Below the pieces are notes generated by a model. That model was given only the letters and a program-made list of their open reading frames with translations, was not told the origin of the DNA and did not search any database. The translations under genes and the position numbers were made by a program. A stretch of 64,000 nt of DNA, from the NCBI GenBank assembly GCA_963277665.1, contig OY728152.1:1184462357-1184526356 (forward strand), in the 5' to 3' direction. Positions 51,001 through 64,000 of the stretch are shown here, piece after piece. The first letter of the stretch is position 1. Each line of letters opens with the position of its first letter. This DNA comes from Viscum album (lineage: Eukaryota > Streptophyta > Magnoliopsida > Santalales > Viscaceae).

Positions 51001-54000
51001 AATGGATGCTCCAAATATAGAACTGAATTAACGGATTCCCTAATGAAATCACCCCATAAATAATTTTACTATCCCCTAATATTCCCCCATAGTTATAAAA
51101 TATCCGAAAAACAATAATTAATTGATCCAAAATTTACATATCTAATGAAATACATTCAAATGATGATCCATTAATAACTATAAGGTTAATAAATAAATTA
51201 TCCTTATATTACCAAATTTTCTTTGATTACACTAAAATTTTAACAAAAAAATTTACAAACAAATGTTAAATAACTAATTAAACATACATTTCATCATTTC
51301 CATAAATTCTATTGGAGAGCTGGTGATATATAATGTTATAACCAGAACATCAAAATTAACTTATTAACTCATAAAATATTTATTATGTACACAATATTCT
51401 CATTCCTTAATCTAATTGATTAATGAATTTATATAGATATAATTAAGTCATAATGTTCCTATAGGGAAATGAGTATTTATTCATAATAATAACATGATTC
51501 ATCATCATGTAACTAATCAAATTCTCATGGATTTCAAATAACTTTTGTAAAAAAGAGAATATGTAATTACAATGGAAAAATTATTGAAAACAATTATATC
51601 CTATAGGATAAATATTTTAACGTTGAACATTATGCACCATAAAATATTGAGTTTCCATATGATATGATATCATAGAAAAGGGAATCATCCCATGGAGCAT
51701 GTCAATAGAGCACATGACGTGCAACATAGTTGGAAAGTAGAAAAGTCATTTAGCATTACCTCATGGTAGGCACTCTTTAATGAAGTAATTGGAATTATAA
51801 ATCAATGATCAACATTGAAAAAGAATATAACTATAATCTTGCATGAGATATCTCAATAATATAAAAAATCATTCCCTTATCTACCTAATCTATAATCCCA
51901 CTCATCGCGATATGAATCATTGACAAAATTAAGAGTGTAAAAATAAACTCAATGATAATGATAACATTTTTTGAATATAACAATAATAATATAACCAATT
52001 ACAATGTTAATTTAAAAAATTGGACTATCATGAAATATGAAATTCCACACTACATAAAATATGGAAATATTCAGATGATTGGTCAGAAATTAAAAACCAT
52101 TTTTAACCTCATTACATCGATAGTGGATGTTTCCAACATAAAAACAATATCACTGAGGATTATATGAAAAAAAATTCATCATGAATAATATAAACTAATG
52201 AAATTCACCATTGTAAATAAATGATAGATCTATAGGGGATGAAATGAGCTACAATACCCTAACTATATTGAAACATATTTTTTATTCATTTATATATAGC
52301 AATAATTATGAAAGATGTATGGAATCATCTACTTGATGATATTTACATATTGTGTGTGAATCCTCTTAGATTTAATATGATATACATCCCCATATGTTAC
52401 ATAAAAACTTACCAGAGATAATATGGTATTAGTTGAATAAGATATACATCCATGAGTATCTCATCTAAAAAAACGACACGAGGATACTTTCATCTCCACA
52501 ACAATGGAATGTATTGAGTGATTTCATATAGTTTTTCTAGATATAATGATGTCTCCCGTAATAATTGTAATCTAATTGTGGTTTTCATTAATAATCCCTT
52601 GAAAATAGTATCTTTGTAAATGATGATACCTTATACATCATTTTATAGACAGTGAACACAGCCTAAATCTTCATGGAGAAACTAAATCTCTAGATGAACA
52701 TGTTTTCATTGTCAGATCCTGTTAAAAATAAAATCCATGTCAACCACCATAGAAAATTTTTATTGGAATAAGAAAATAAAAATGTATTGAAAATATACCC
52801 TCAAAACCATTTCCATACATTATTCTATATGGTAATGAGTGTAATAAATCTTTGTTGACTGGTCAACCAACTTAATGAATTTACAGATAGACTCGATAAT
52901 TGAAAGGTCCTTTTCTCTATGGTGCTAAATTTGAAATCCAATTAAATATACAAAATTTAAGAATAATTCAATGGGTTATATACCACATTATTATATATCC
53001 ATTAATTATGATAATGAAAATTTTCATTCAATGTATATACCAATTGTTTTCATCAATTCCCATTAAGCATAGAGTTGAAAATCTCATCCATTGATACCGA
53101 TGTAGTTTTAAAATTTTTGTATGATCCACTCAATCCATTTGAGAAACACATGTATTTTGGAAGTTAAAATTATCATAATTGATGATTTTTTTTTATTTAT
53201 CATGGAAAATACTATTCCATGTTCTATTGTTTCTCCCTATTTTTGTAATCCAAAATAACACAGAGATCGATTGGATCAAATAACTTCAACCACTTTTGAA
53301 TGTTGTACAAGCCGACTAACACATGGAACATTTCAATTGACTTCTTCTCCTTTATATGGAATATATCATATATGATAAATTTTATATTAATAATAAATTA
53401 TAAATTATATTTTTCTCAAAATAATGTTTTTAAATCCAATGATGAAATTTAAGAATCTATATTTTCACATTAAAAAACACATATTTAATGAAATAATAAA
53501 TGATGGGGAAAATAAAAAATATATATTTTTCCCAAAATAATGAATATATCATTTAGAGAAAAACAATAACAATTATCATTACAGATAAAATTATATAACC
53601 ACCCATGATACCTCACACGTAGACACTTAACAAAAATGGTCATCCACCCTCCAACACATTATATGAAAATTATGATGATCTTTTCTAATGAATGCCATAG
53701 AATATAATCCAACCACATGTAATGTCAATCCACTTACATATTCATATGTTTTAGATAAAAAAATTTATGAAACGAAACTAAGAGAAAATTATACATCATC
53801 ATTGAGGACCTTCCAAATTTGTAAATCAATATGATATCTAAAAAATGGATTTTGAGTAACAAAAAGAAGATATTGAAGATGTGTACAGAACGTGAGAAAT
53901 TTAAGAATACATGAGATATAAGGAATATAGAAAAAAATTATAATATATAAATAATAAAAAAATTTATTTAATCCATATCTCTCTGTGAAAAACCAACAAA

Positions 54001-57000
54001 AATGTCAAATCACCCTAAAAATATAAAACCACTATTAGTAGCCAACAACCTACATGATTCATTTCATTTTATATGTTTCATATTATTCCAAATCTACAAT
54101 TGTAGTGGAATATATTTTCTATGATAAAAAATTTATGTTGATTATTAAAATTAATGTATAAAACATTTATCACCATGAAACATTTAGATCTAGAATTTTT
54201 AAATAACTAGATTATAAATATATTTATAAATCATCAAATTTTTAAAGACATTATACAGTTTTCCAAAAAAAATATTTTATTCTAATTAACTAGTAATATA
54301 TAGTATAAATTATGAGTAATATAAATCTGGAAAAATATATATAATGAAACAGTAAATCATAATAATCTGGGAAATCAAAGATGAAATAATTACATTTGGT
54401 ATAAAACAAAGAACAATAGATATCCATCATATGAGAATAGATAATAAAAAATATATATGGAATAATAAGATTGACATTCATTGACTTTTACTAATACTGA
54501 ATCATACCATAACCTATCGATATCAAGACATTGACCCATATTTGGGAAACATTCATTATTGTTAGTATATTTCAATAAACCAATAAACCCAGGGATCTGA
54601 ATGATTTTTGTATTCTAAATTAATTTTAAAAATAATTCTCAAAATATTAGGATCAATTTAAATTCCATGAAACACCACTCAATTTTATGAAAATCATTTT
54701 TTGAGTAAAAATTATTTTTAATGATTATCATAGTATGTATAATAAGAATAAAAATGTTTTTAAATAATAACCAATATAAACACCATTATTCATGTCACAA
54801 TGATGCATGATATCAACTATTTAAATTTAAAAATAAAAATGAAATAAATTTAATTTAAAGTCATGTCGTTAAGGTGTAAGAACCTATTTTTGAGACACCT
54901 ATCATGATAATGGAGGAAAAATATTCTCATTTTAAAATTAGTGATTTGAAACCAGGGTATTTATCTACACTAGACAATATCAAATGGAATAATATTCCAT
55001 TCCCATGTAATAAAAAAATATAGTCATCAGAGAATAAATGGGTCCAGATGAAATTGGTAGAAGAGATATCAGAGTAAGATCTAGGATAAGAATAAAAAAC
55101 ATATGGAAATCACAACATACCTTGAAAATAACCTATAATAATAAATTAATCATGGAAATGAATAGGGAGAAAATTATCATGTGAATGAGGGAGATTTCGA
55201 TTATTGGGAAAGAGTGTTTAGGGGGTGTATAAGATTAAAAATATCAAATGAAATTAGGTTAAATTTATAATAATATGAACATTTTATAATGAAAATTGTT
55301 AAGGAAATAGTTATGAAAACCATGGGAGAACCATGTTGTAGGTACTTCCACTCGGAAAACTAATCTACATGGTTTTCAGTTTATTGAAACCTGGATAGGA
55401 AAATACTCTCAACTCATCCACTTGACAATGGTGAAAATAAGAATAATCTACATGGATTATGTAGAGACATATAAATTTTATATACAATACTCAATATATT
55501 AAAATCACCTCTAGATCACATAGATCCATTCAATATCATTATCACAATGTTATTACTAATCATACAAAAAGGTATATGAAGCCAATTTTCTACAAATTTT
55601 AATAACGTCAACCAAAAACTTTTGAAATACATTGGAACAATCGTAGAAAAAATCCATGATTAAGATTAAATATACCTATCAACCAAAAGGTATGATATTT
55701 ATTATCATTTAAAATACGAGTTCAACATATTTATTACTAATTTTCAATATCGAGTGTATATAATATTGATCATTTTAAAGTACATTAATAAAAAAATGAA
55801 TACATTTTCCCTACAATTTTATTCTGTTAATTATTTGTTAAAGGTACTATAATAGAAGTTACATGATTTTTATATAGGTGAAATTAAATTATATGGTATT
55901 GTTTTATACCACCCTTTAATATAAAATCAACAGATATTGTTTTCATAAGATTTATAATGAATTTAAAGTGATTTCTTTATTAATGAGTTTGATAATAATT
56001 TTATAGATGAAAAATATAAAACTCATTTTTTAGGTATTAAAATCATATATTACTAGAAATAAAATTCCAATAGTTATTGAATATAATAATTTATATATTT
56101 TTTTTATGTAAATGGTTAAACTGATAGAAACAAGAAGATTACACCAATAATAATTTATTATGATTTGATTTAGGTATAATATCATTACACTAGATAATAA
56201 TGACCTTATATTATATTAACTAATTTTTATGATTCATAAAATTAATGAGGTATAAATATAACTAAATGATATAAAATTATCAAGCAACATTAATAATCAT
56301 TTTTCTCTTAGTGTAATTATTTTCAATTATAAAACTAATGATGATCATTTTTATACAACATCACTAAATTGTTCAACCATTTCTATAAAACGATATAGTG
56401 ATATCACAAATATCATAAGTCTCTATTATAACCATTATCGTGATATTCCATGAATGGAATAATTGAAAAAATATAATTCAATATTTATAGAGAGAATGTC
56501 GTGAATTCGTACGCATGTACAATTATTTCAATTTATATATAATAAAGAAAAGAAATAAAATTGATTATCTATTAAAAATATAAAAAAACATTAATATCAT
56601 ATATTTATATTAAATTACCTATTAGGACCAACATATATGTTTTAGTGAAGGAAAAATACACATGCTATGTCGTGGAAGTAATAGTTTTCAAAATAGATGG
56701 ATATCATTCTAATTTATTGTTTATGAGAAGGAAAAAATGGTTATTTTTTATACAATCATTGTAATTTAATACATGTATATTAATGGTCCAAAATGGATAA
56801 TTTTCTAATGAATTGATATAATTGTATAGAGAAGAACTGTACATAAGTACCAAAGGAAATGTGAATAGAGTGATTAGAAATTTGTAACAGTCTGCAATGA
56901 TTATCTTTATTGAAATAAGTGTTATGGATTTTTGGGGTTTCCATTAATGAATACCATAACAACATTAAGGATTTATTGAATTCTGTAGGATCCTTTTTGA

Positions 57001-60000
57001 TGAATTTTGAATGAACTATGTGGGTTATGGTGTGATGTAACTCGGGAGAGATGTTCTTATATTATATGTAAAAAGTGATAATTTTTTTTAAATTTCCAAT
57101 AGATTTCAATAATGGGATTCCTATCTAATGAAATGTTTCTTTAAATGTGGAAAAAATGGGTTGGTGATGATATAAGGTTGCTAAAATCATCAAGAACTCA
57201 ATAAAAACTTGGTTTAAAACTTATCTCCCTTTTCCTCTTTAGTTACTCAACCATAAATCATTAGTTTTTATAACGGTATATATTTTCTAAAATGTTATCA
57301 TATCATTCCTGACCAAAATACAATGTTTCCAAATATATTTCATCAACATTGTTATTCCAATATTTAAATAAATTTATTTATTATATCATTAAAAATTAAT
57401 AAATTTATTTTTAAAATGATAAATTTATAAATAATAATAAATAATTATTTCAAATTGTATATTTAGTAAAAAAATTCAACAATTTTATAATAAATTTTAA
57501 AAAATATTTTTAAAATATTCCAGTAACATGATATATAATTTCTTTCCTTTGGAAATTATTTTTTTCGAAGTCTATAATTTATACCTATATACTCATAATT
57601 TCTAAAAACACATGTTTTTTTAAAAACATTATTTTGAAATATTCACATAAAATATATCGTGTTATAAAAATCCAAAAATTTTATATTCTGTTTTTTTAGA
57701 ATGATGAATTAAAAAATATTCTCATCTTTTAAAATTATAATTTTAAATTTTAAAAAATGATACGTCAAATAAAATGATGAGATATAATAAAAAATACTTT
57801 TATAAGACAATTTCTTTTTTGATTATGAATCATTCGTAGTCATATTTTATATCATTTATTTATTTTATTATCATATTACACATAAGAAATATATTTTATA
57901 ATCATTAATGAAATTATTATTGAATGTGAAATTCATATCCTATAAATAGAATATGTTTAGAAAAATATAGGTGTATTCTTAGAATTATCATAGTACAACT
58001 ATTTTCTAAAAAAAATAATTACATCTATATTAAAAGTGGAATTAATTTTCATTATATAATAATTTATTATATTATTTTTTATTATTTTTTCCAACTAATT
58101 AAACTGATACTTTTTTATGACCACACATAAATAAATATCACATTTTTAGTTTGTATTAGTGTTTCATGTTGAGTAAAAAATTGAACACATTGACATATTT
58201 AAATGAAATCATATTTTTACTTCTAGAGGAATTATATTATCCACCATTAAATAAATTTCATATATGGAATTTGAATTATTACTCAGTGATTAATGTTAGT
58301 GATGTTAATCATAATATATTCAACACTCTAGGTATAACCTCATATATGATGTCATCATTACTATATGTTTCTTTATCTCATTACTTATCAATCCTCAAAC
58401 AATAACAATAATATAAGAAATCACACATCAAATAATGTATATATATATAAAACATATATTATCCATTACATACCCTTCTCAAAACTATTAGAATATACAT
58501 CAAAATAAATAATAGTGATGTCAAATATCTGTTTAAAATTTGTCTACAACATTCAATGGTAGTTCCGAAAATCATACACTAGTCGATATATATAATAATT
58601 AAAAAATTTGATAAAATTAACCCAAAATTTCTTGGATTTTATTTTTATTAAATCAATAATAAATTCCATGTATATTAGTATTTTCTATGTCATATTTCAT
58701 AGAAAAAATAAACCCCATATTACCTCAACTACATATACATAGTAAAAATAATATTTTCTCATGCATCACTCATGTGTTCTCCAATATCAATCTCCAAAAT
58801 ATAACATTTTCATAAAATCACATTCCATGGTTATTGAGATAATTTTATTTATACATCAAATATTATAATTAGATAATATTTTGGAACAATTGTTAAATTT
58901 TTTAAAAAATTCACAAAAACATTTAGCACATTCAAATATATCATTAATAAATATCACTCACTAATAGAAATAATTATGATCTTATAGAAGTTATGTCTAT
59001 TATGATATCATCCTCATTAAGTTAGGTAATAATAGTAATATTCTAATTGCCTATCGTAGTTGGAATATACCTCAATTTAATACTATTTATGTATGAAATA
59101 TATTTTTAGTTATAAGTCTTCAAGGATTCTAGGGACATGCATTTTACGAAAATATTTTGTTCATATGGTTTCAACCAAACACTATAAACCAAAATAGTTA
59201 TCTCTAAAATAATATTAAATAAACACATTAATATTAATACTCGATCCAAATCTTTATTCTTTAATTAAGAGTTCATTTCATTCACTAATTCATTTATTTC
59301 AACATACATTAAAAAAATAAAATTTTGTACTTATCATTGTAATAAATTAATACAATTTGGTGATAAATCCTTAAATTTTGTTAATAATGATTATGTGGTA
59401 GAAAATATTTCATCCACTCAGAGCGAGTGGATAGGGGTTAATTAATTGTACCACTAATTATGCTTTATAATGAATAATTATTCAACACATAACCATTCAT
59501 ATTTACTGTGATTTAAACAAGATTTATTTATTAAACAAACACATAAACGTTTTAGTATCCATAGATGGATGTCATTTCTAGGAAAAGCACAAAATATTTA
59601 CATTACAAAAACATTATCAAATTATCATATAATTATATATATGTTTTAATCATATCCATGGGGTTTTAAAAAATCTAATCTTTTCCAAATCCAAAAAATA
59701 TAACAACAATAAACCTAGAGTATATCTACACAATTGAAATTATGACTAACCTCATGTTATCTTGATATGATGAAATCTCAAATTGTTATATAATTCTAGA
59801 CCAATAACATCATAATCTATAATTCGACATAAACCATTTTGAGATACCAACCATTATTTCCAATACAGATTCCATGAGATCCATTTCATATAAACAAATA
59901 CATGACATACTGGATTCAATAATAACTTTATATTTGCATTCATAACTATCCATTAATTTCAATAAATAATAATATATTTCATGTAATGATTCAGGACATC
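48081..60000. other. 12 kb of AT-rich decayed sequence, no supportable gene
   Basis: Open frames are all under 80 codons (for example 51952-52167, 58166-58405) and lack motifs. A minus-strand piece at about 52.79-52.86 kb reads HSLPYRIMYGNGFE, which could be the 'HS.PFEIVYG..P' stretch of a gypsy integrase, but little around it supports this. An 8 bp-arm hairpin lies at 59412-59432. The AT content is high enough that many relics could be hidden beyond reading by eye. Confidence 0.5.
59412..59432. other. Perfect 8 bp inverted repeat with 5 bp loop
   Basis: ATCCACTC, loop AGAGC, GAGTGGAT: a relatively GC-rich hairpin in very AT-rich surroundings. It could be an element end; no function is evident. 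Confidence 0.6.
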
Positions 60001-62850
60001 ACAGTCTATTACTTTTCATGTTTTTGTTGTTAGAGGTGCTCAGCAGAGGCTCGTTGGAGGCCTGGAGTAGTTTAGTTGAAATAAATATGGAATCAGTTAT
60101 ATTTCATGTCGATTAGTCATTTTACACGCCGTGAATGAGGGTTTCACGTCTTGAAATGTTACATGACATAAAAAATGGAATCACGAGGTGTAATATATCA
60201 GTTTTTTAATATTAATAATAAAATGAAGAGGCGGCATGATTTTCAACATAAACCATATGTCTTGAATTAGACGTAGTTAAAGGAATTTATATGTCATGTA
60301 ATTCCCTAATACAGTGGGGGTTGAAAATTCCATTTATCTGAACTCTAATTCAATCATCTATGGTATCTTCTTCTCTAATTTTTCTCAAACTCTAGGTGTC
60401 CTAATGTTTTCATCAAGAACCTTTCCTTCCACTTTTATTCAATGATTGTGGTGTTTTTTCATTTGAAATATGTGGTCGAGCTATTGTGAGTTCTCATCTT
60501 GTTATCCTGTATTTTCTTATGTTATTCTTCTAAGGATATTCTATGGTGGTGTTTCATTGGTTTTGGATGACTTTGGGTATTTATTTCATGTATAAATTGT
60601 GTGCTATATGTTTATCATCAGTTCTCAGTGCGCGGTTGTGGTTTACAGGTGTTCTGATTTGGCCTATGTTGCGCAACGAGTGGGAAAGCTTCCGTGAGAT
60701 AAGGATCCCCATGTTTCTCTATATTTTTTTGTCATGCGGGAGGTGTATCCTTTTTTCTATTTATGGATTATGTTTTTTATGAAATAATGAAATAAAAAAC
60801 ATGGTCAATTGAAATTAGAGATAAAATAGTTATTCCTTTCTTCTTTTAACATTTGTGTTGTTATCGATATATTGTGCATCATATGAGTTTGATGCCCCGG
60901 TGATTTTTTTTTGTATTTGTTGGATTTTTTTACGATGGATATATGAGTTGTGAATTTTTTGAATGTTTTTATTGTTTTGATATCACCCAAAAAGTAAATT
61001 AATGGATTATATATGCTCGGATAATAAAATGGTTTCCCCATGATTTTGGTTTTTGTGCAAACACCCCAAAAATAAAGTGTAATGTGATAAAATGACCATA
61101 TATAAATCTGTGAAAACTTCTCTTACTATGTTTTTTATTGGATTTTGGGATTGTGTAAAAGTTATGTTTTGTTGGATTATATGGGCCTGATAGTTTTTTG
61201 ATTTTCATTTGGGGTAGAGATGTCATAGTTTCTGGGACATGATTTTAGTTTAAAGAGGTGATATATTTTGGGTCATGCATTTATGTCAGTGAGGTGATAG
61301 TTTGATAGCCATGATTTTGTTGTAGTGTGGTGATGGAATTTTTAGGTATTTCTACATTATGGTTTTCTTGTTCTTGTTGCCCGGTTAGTGAAAAAATGAA
61401 TATATAATTGGTCAATAATGTTTGGAATTTCATGGTATGGTTTGGTAAATGGTATTAAAATGGTTAATGAATAATTAAATAGCGGGTTATGTGGTTAAAC
61501 ATGATGAATGCTAAAAAATTAAATGAATTGTTTGATTAAATTAAATTGTATGGAAATCGAAATGGTATTTGTGACATGTTGTGTGGTTTTCTATATTTAT
61601 ATGTGGCATAAAAAGTGATGTTGTTGTGAGTTGGTTTGTTTTTTATGAACCCATAGGTTGGGATTACGGGTTTGATACTATTTATAAATATAATTTTATA
61701 TTAATATGATTTCTATAAACACCCCAACCACATTGACAACATTGTGCAAAAAAAACCTTATAAAAACATGGGGGTCTATTTCCCGCTACCCATGGGAGAG
61801 GATGGTTGGTTGGCCACTCACCCTTCCCTTCTCCTTCTTCCAAGAGTGGTATGTATTGCACTTGATTCGATTTTCAAAATACTAATAGTTATTTTGATGA
61901 TGAGATATTTCATCCTAGGTGTTTTATGAAATAATTGTGATCTGGTTTCCTATGAGTATTGGGGATTAGATGTGATGTGATGTCATAGATGTATTTGGGA
62001 TGTGTTCATGATGTTGTATATCAGCTATCATGAGGATGAGAAGGGATGTTCTGTTACACCCACGTGCATGTGGGTGATATGTGTTGTGAGACATAGGTGT
62101 GTGCGGTGGGATGTTTTGTGGGGATCATGTGTATTTTTGTGGGATGTGTTGTGAGTACCATGTTATTGTTAGTGAGGTGTGTTGTTTTACTTTTGGAAGT
62201 GGTGGGAGTGCTATGATGTCTGTCACTAGGGTGTAAGAGCATAAAATCCCAAGGAATGTTATGTGAGTTACTCTATCTTCAATGTAATTTACATTATATT
62301 ATAATACCTGAAATAAGTAATTTGGTGATAATTACACAGTGTGGTTGGGTGGGATAGTATTCATGTTTAGGAGTTTTTTGGTTCTACTATTCTCTCACAT
62401 GTTCATTAAAAAGATTCTTTCAAATGGGGATGATATATTTTTTTCTACTATGTATTTTTGTATACTCACCCTATGTATAAAATCTATTTTTAGGTATCCA
62501 TGAGAATTTCACATAATTTGTTGGACCTTACTATATTTGATCACTGGTAGTTGATGTTCCACTACTTTAGCCACAAAATTAGGTTTTAATTATTGGGACT
62601 TATATCGATATCAGTTCTACATGCATGCAGTTTTTTTTGGATTTCCTATTCCATTGATTATTGGAGTTTTACATTGATGATCTATCTTTTGTCACAATAC
62701 TCTTTCTATTATAGAGGGTCTTTCCACCCATATATGATGGTTTCATATGCTTTATGCTAGTCACCAACACGAGGACTACTGGATGTGGAACATGGGGTCA
62801 TCATACCTATCCATTCATTATAGTATCATTAGAGGGAGGGGGATATGATA
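60000..62850 (+). repeat. Probable gypsy LTR (5' LTR of a second element)
   Basis: Composition rises from the AT-rich background. Near 60124-60200 lie motifs TTACACGCCGTGAA, TTCACGTCTTGAA and ATCACGAGGTGTAAT, the same class as in the nested gypsy LTR and leader. TTTCTCAAACTCTAGG with AAGAACCTTTCCTTCC (60381-60429) looks like the transcribed R/U5 leader of plant chromovirus LTRs. A primer-site-like sequence follows at 62854. There is no second LTR in the window to prove it, and the start is uncertain. Confidence 0.4.
62057..62076. other. 7 bp-arm hairpin CACCCAC/GTGGGTG
   Basis: CACCCAC-GTGCAT-GTGGGTG inside a GT-rich tract (62050-62230) of the probable LTR. The inner GTGCAT extends the symmetry partly. 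It may be structural or part of a regulatory repeat. Confidence 0.5.
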
Positions 62851-62853
62851 GAG

Positions 62854-62870
62854 TGGTATCTATGGTGATG
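62854..62870 (+). other. Possible gypsy primer-binding site
   Basis: GAGTGGTATCTATGGTGATGG contains TGGTATC, the first seven bases of the initiator-Met primer site TGGTATCAGAGC, in the usual context 'GATAGAGTGGTATC' seen after chromovirus LTRs. The rest has diverged. Confidence 0.35.
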
Positions 62871-64000
62871 GCAGAGATATATAATGGAAATTAATGTTAG
62901 GCATTTTGAATATTTTTTTTGGTGGTATGGTTGCAATTCTAGTAGACAGTTGTGTGTGACACACATAAGGGAAACAAGACAGGACACCAGATTATTTTGG
63001 CACCCATTGTTATAGTGTATAGACTATGAGATTATTGAACGACCATGTCAGACAGACCTTGATTCTTGGAAGCATCCTATAAGAAGTGCATGCATACTAA
63101 TAACATATTTTCATATTTAAAATTGTTTGTTATGTTGAATTTGGAATGGATTAAAAAATTAATCAAATTAGTAAAAAATATAAATAAAATATCTCACTAT
63201 CATGCTTAGGAACATTTTTTTTCCATTCGGGTATGATTCATGGCATTCCTCATCATGTATCCCAGGAATGTGGAGGATCACTGGGCGGACCCAATTGATT
63301 GTCATTGGCTTGATCTTGTTAAGGAGGATGGTCGGTGTCATAGGAAAATGTGTTCTTTCCAGTAGAAGGAATTTGGTAAGTATGAGGGATGTTATTCATA
63401 TGTGCATATATAGATCTGTCTAGATGATATTGAGATCTCTTTTAGTTTAATATTAGCCACAAAGGAGTGATTCATCCCTTTGGAAGGTAGTCTGATATGA
63501 GGAGTAGCACATTAGTTGTGTACATTTTATCTGGGAGAGGAGATGGAGGAATATGTTTAATTAGTTTTCTTGCAAAAGTAGTTATTGAATGTGTTTATTT
63601 CTCCTACCATGAAGGAAGTAACGATGTTTTATATTTTATATCATTCGTAGGGGAATGTGTTAATGATATAGATATGAATCATGTTCAATTGCCTTATACA
63701 TTTTGAAACATATCTTTTTACAGATGGGGTGTCTTTTGCCAGACATATTGAGGAGTCCTAGTATCCTTATATCCAATATACACTCAGTACTTTTATATTG
63801 TTGACTTATCAAGAGGTTTAGAAGATGGTATAGGCGATTGAGAGAATTAAATCATGAGAAGGATTTTTCTAAGAAGGGAACCCTAATGTTTTTTAATGTG
63901 GTAGAGTTTTCAATGGTAGGTCTATAGTGCCATTACATTCCTGGTTTCGACTTGAAATGGTTTGACATCACCAGATTCATTTCTGGCCATCATATGCAAG
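62871..64000 (+). other. Presumed leader or early internal region of the second gypsy element
   Basis: Follows the possible primer site. Open frames at 63202-63423 (73 codons) and 63497-63706 (69 codons) lack a gag core or any recognised motif. A different frame near 63250 reads NVEDHWADPIDCHWLDLVKE, also unrecognised. If the element is real, gag should begin beyond the window. Confidence 0.25.

Noticed and set aside
59412..59458. Hairpin followed by CTAAT as a Helitron 3' end
   Set aside because: The gap between hairpin and CTAA is about 22 bases rather than the usual 10-12, and no TC 5' end or helicase relic was found.
60805..61226. Two minus-strand open frames (78 and 75 codons)
   Set aside because: They overlap each other, have no motif and lie antisense in a probable LTR.
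1..64000. CRISPR array, tRNA, rRNA, bacterial operon or prophage
   Set aside because: The regular arrays have no unique spacers between constant repeats, no cloverleaf-like sequence was noticed, and all coding traces are plant retroelements.

Overview
This window looks like plant nuclear DNA, intergenic and packed with decayed transposable elements. I found no intact host gene and no RNA gene. Two things point to a plant: a Ty3/gypsy chromovirus of the Tekay/Del type (initiator-Met primer site, gag-pol order, chromodomain-like tail, 2.1 kb LTRs) and an old Ty1/copia relic. Most of the window is extremely AT-rich (a sampled line at 50.1 kb has about 23% G+C), while the gypsy element is near 42%. 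Stop codons in the relics mostly read as former CAA/CAG or TGG codons. That fits long-term methylcytosine deamination. A large, very AT-rich genome, such as that of some parasitic plants, would fit, but the species cannot be read from the sequence.

Layout. 0-5.1 kb: decayed sequence with an LTR-like patch (330-480) and a weak copia integrase relic (3.23-3.74 kb). 5.1-20.6 kb: a direct tandem duplication of a 7.5 kb segment (5115-12589 and 12590-20638). Its breakpoints share AAGAT, and copy 2 is later split by a 585 bp insertion. Each copy carries a GC-rich 115 bp exon-like block on the minus strand and a second GC-richer block on the plus strand. 21.15-48.08 kb: an old plus-strand element with long direct repeats at its ends (about 21.15-23.70 and 45.55-48.08 kb), both holding a 45 bp period array. 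It encloses copia protease, integrase, RT and RNase H relics in that order.

32070-42458: a complete minus-strand chromovirus nested in that older element. It has a perfect 5 bp target duplication (TGTAG), two LTRs, a primer-binding site, a polypurine tract, all coding domains (broken by stops and frameshifts) and a 91 bp tandem repeat in its leader. 48.1-60 kb: no gene I can support. 60-64 kb: higher GC, apparently the 5' LTR, primer site and leader of another gypsy element on the plus strand, running off the window.

The order of events can be read. The copia-type element decayed first, and the gypsy element then landed in it. Separately, the 7.5 kb segment was duplicated and later interrupted. 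I see no new functional system. The items most worth checking are the duplication with its exon-like block, the two in-phase repeat arrays and the nested insertion.
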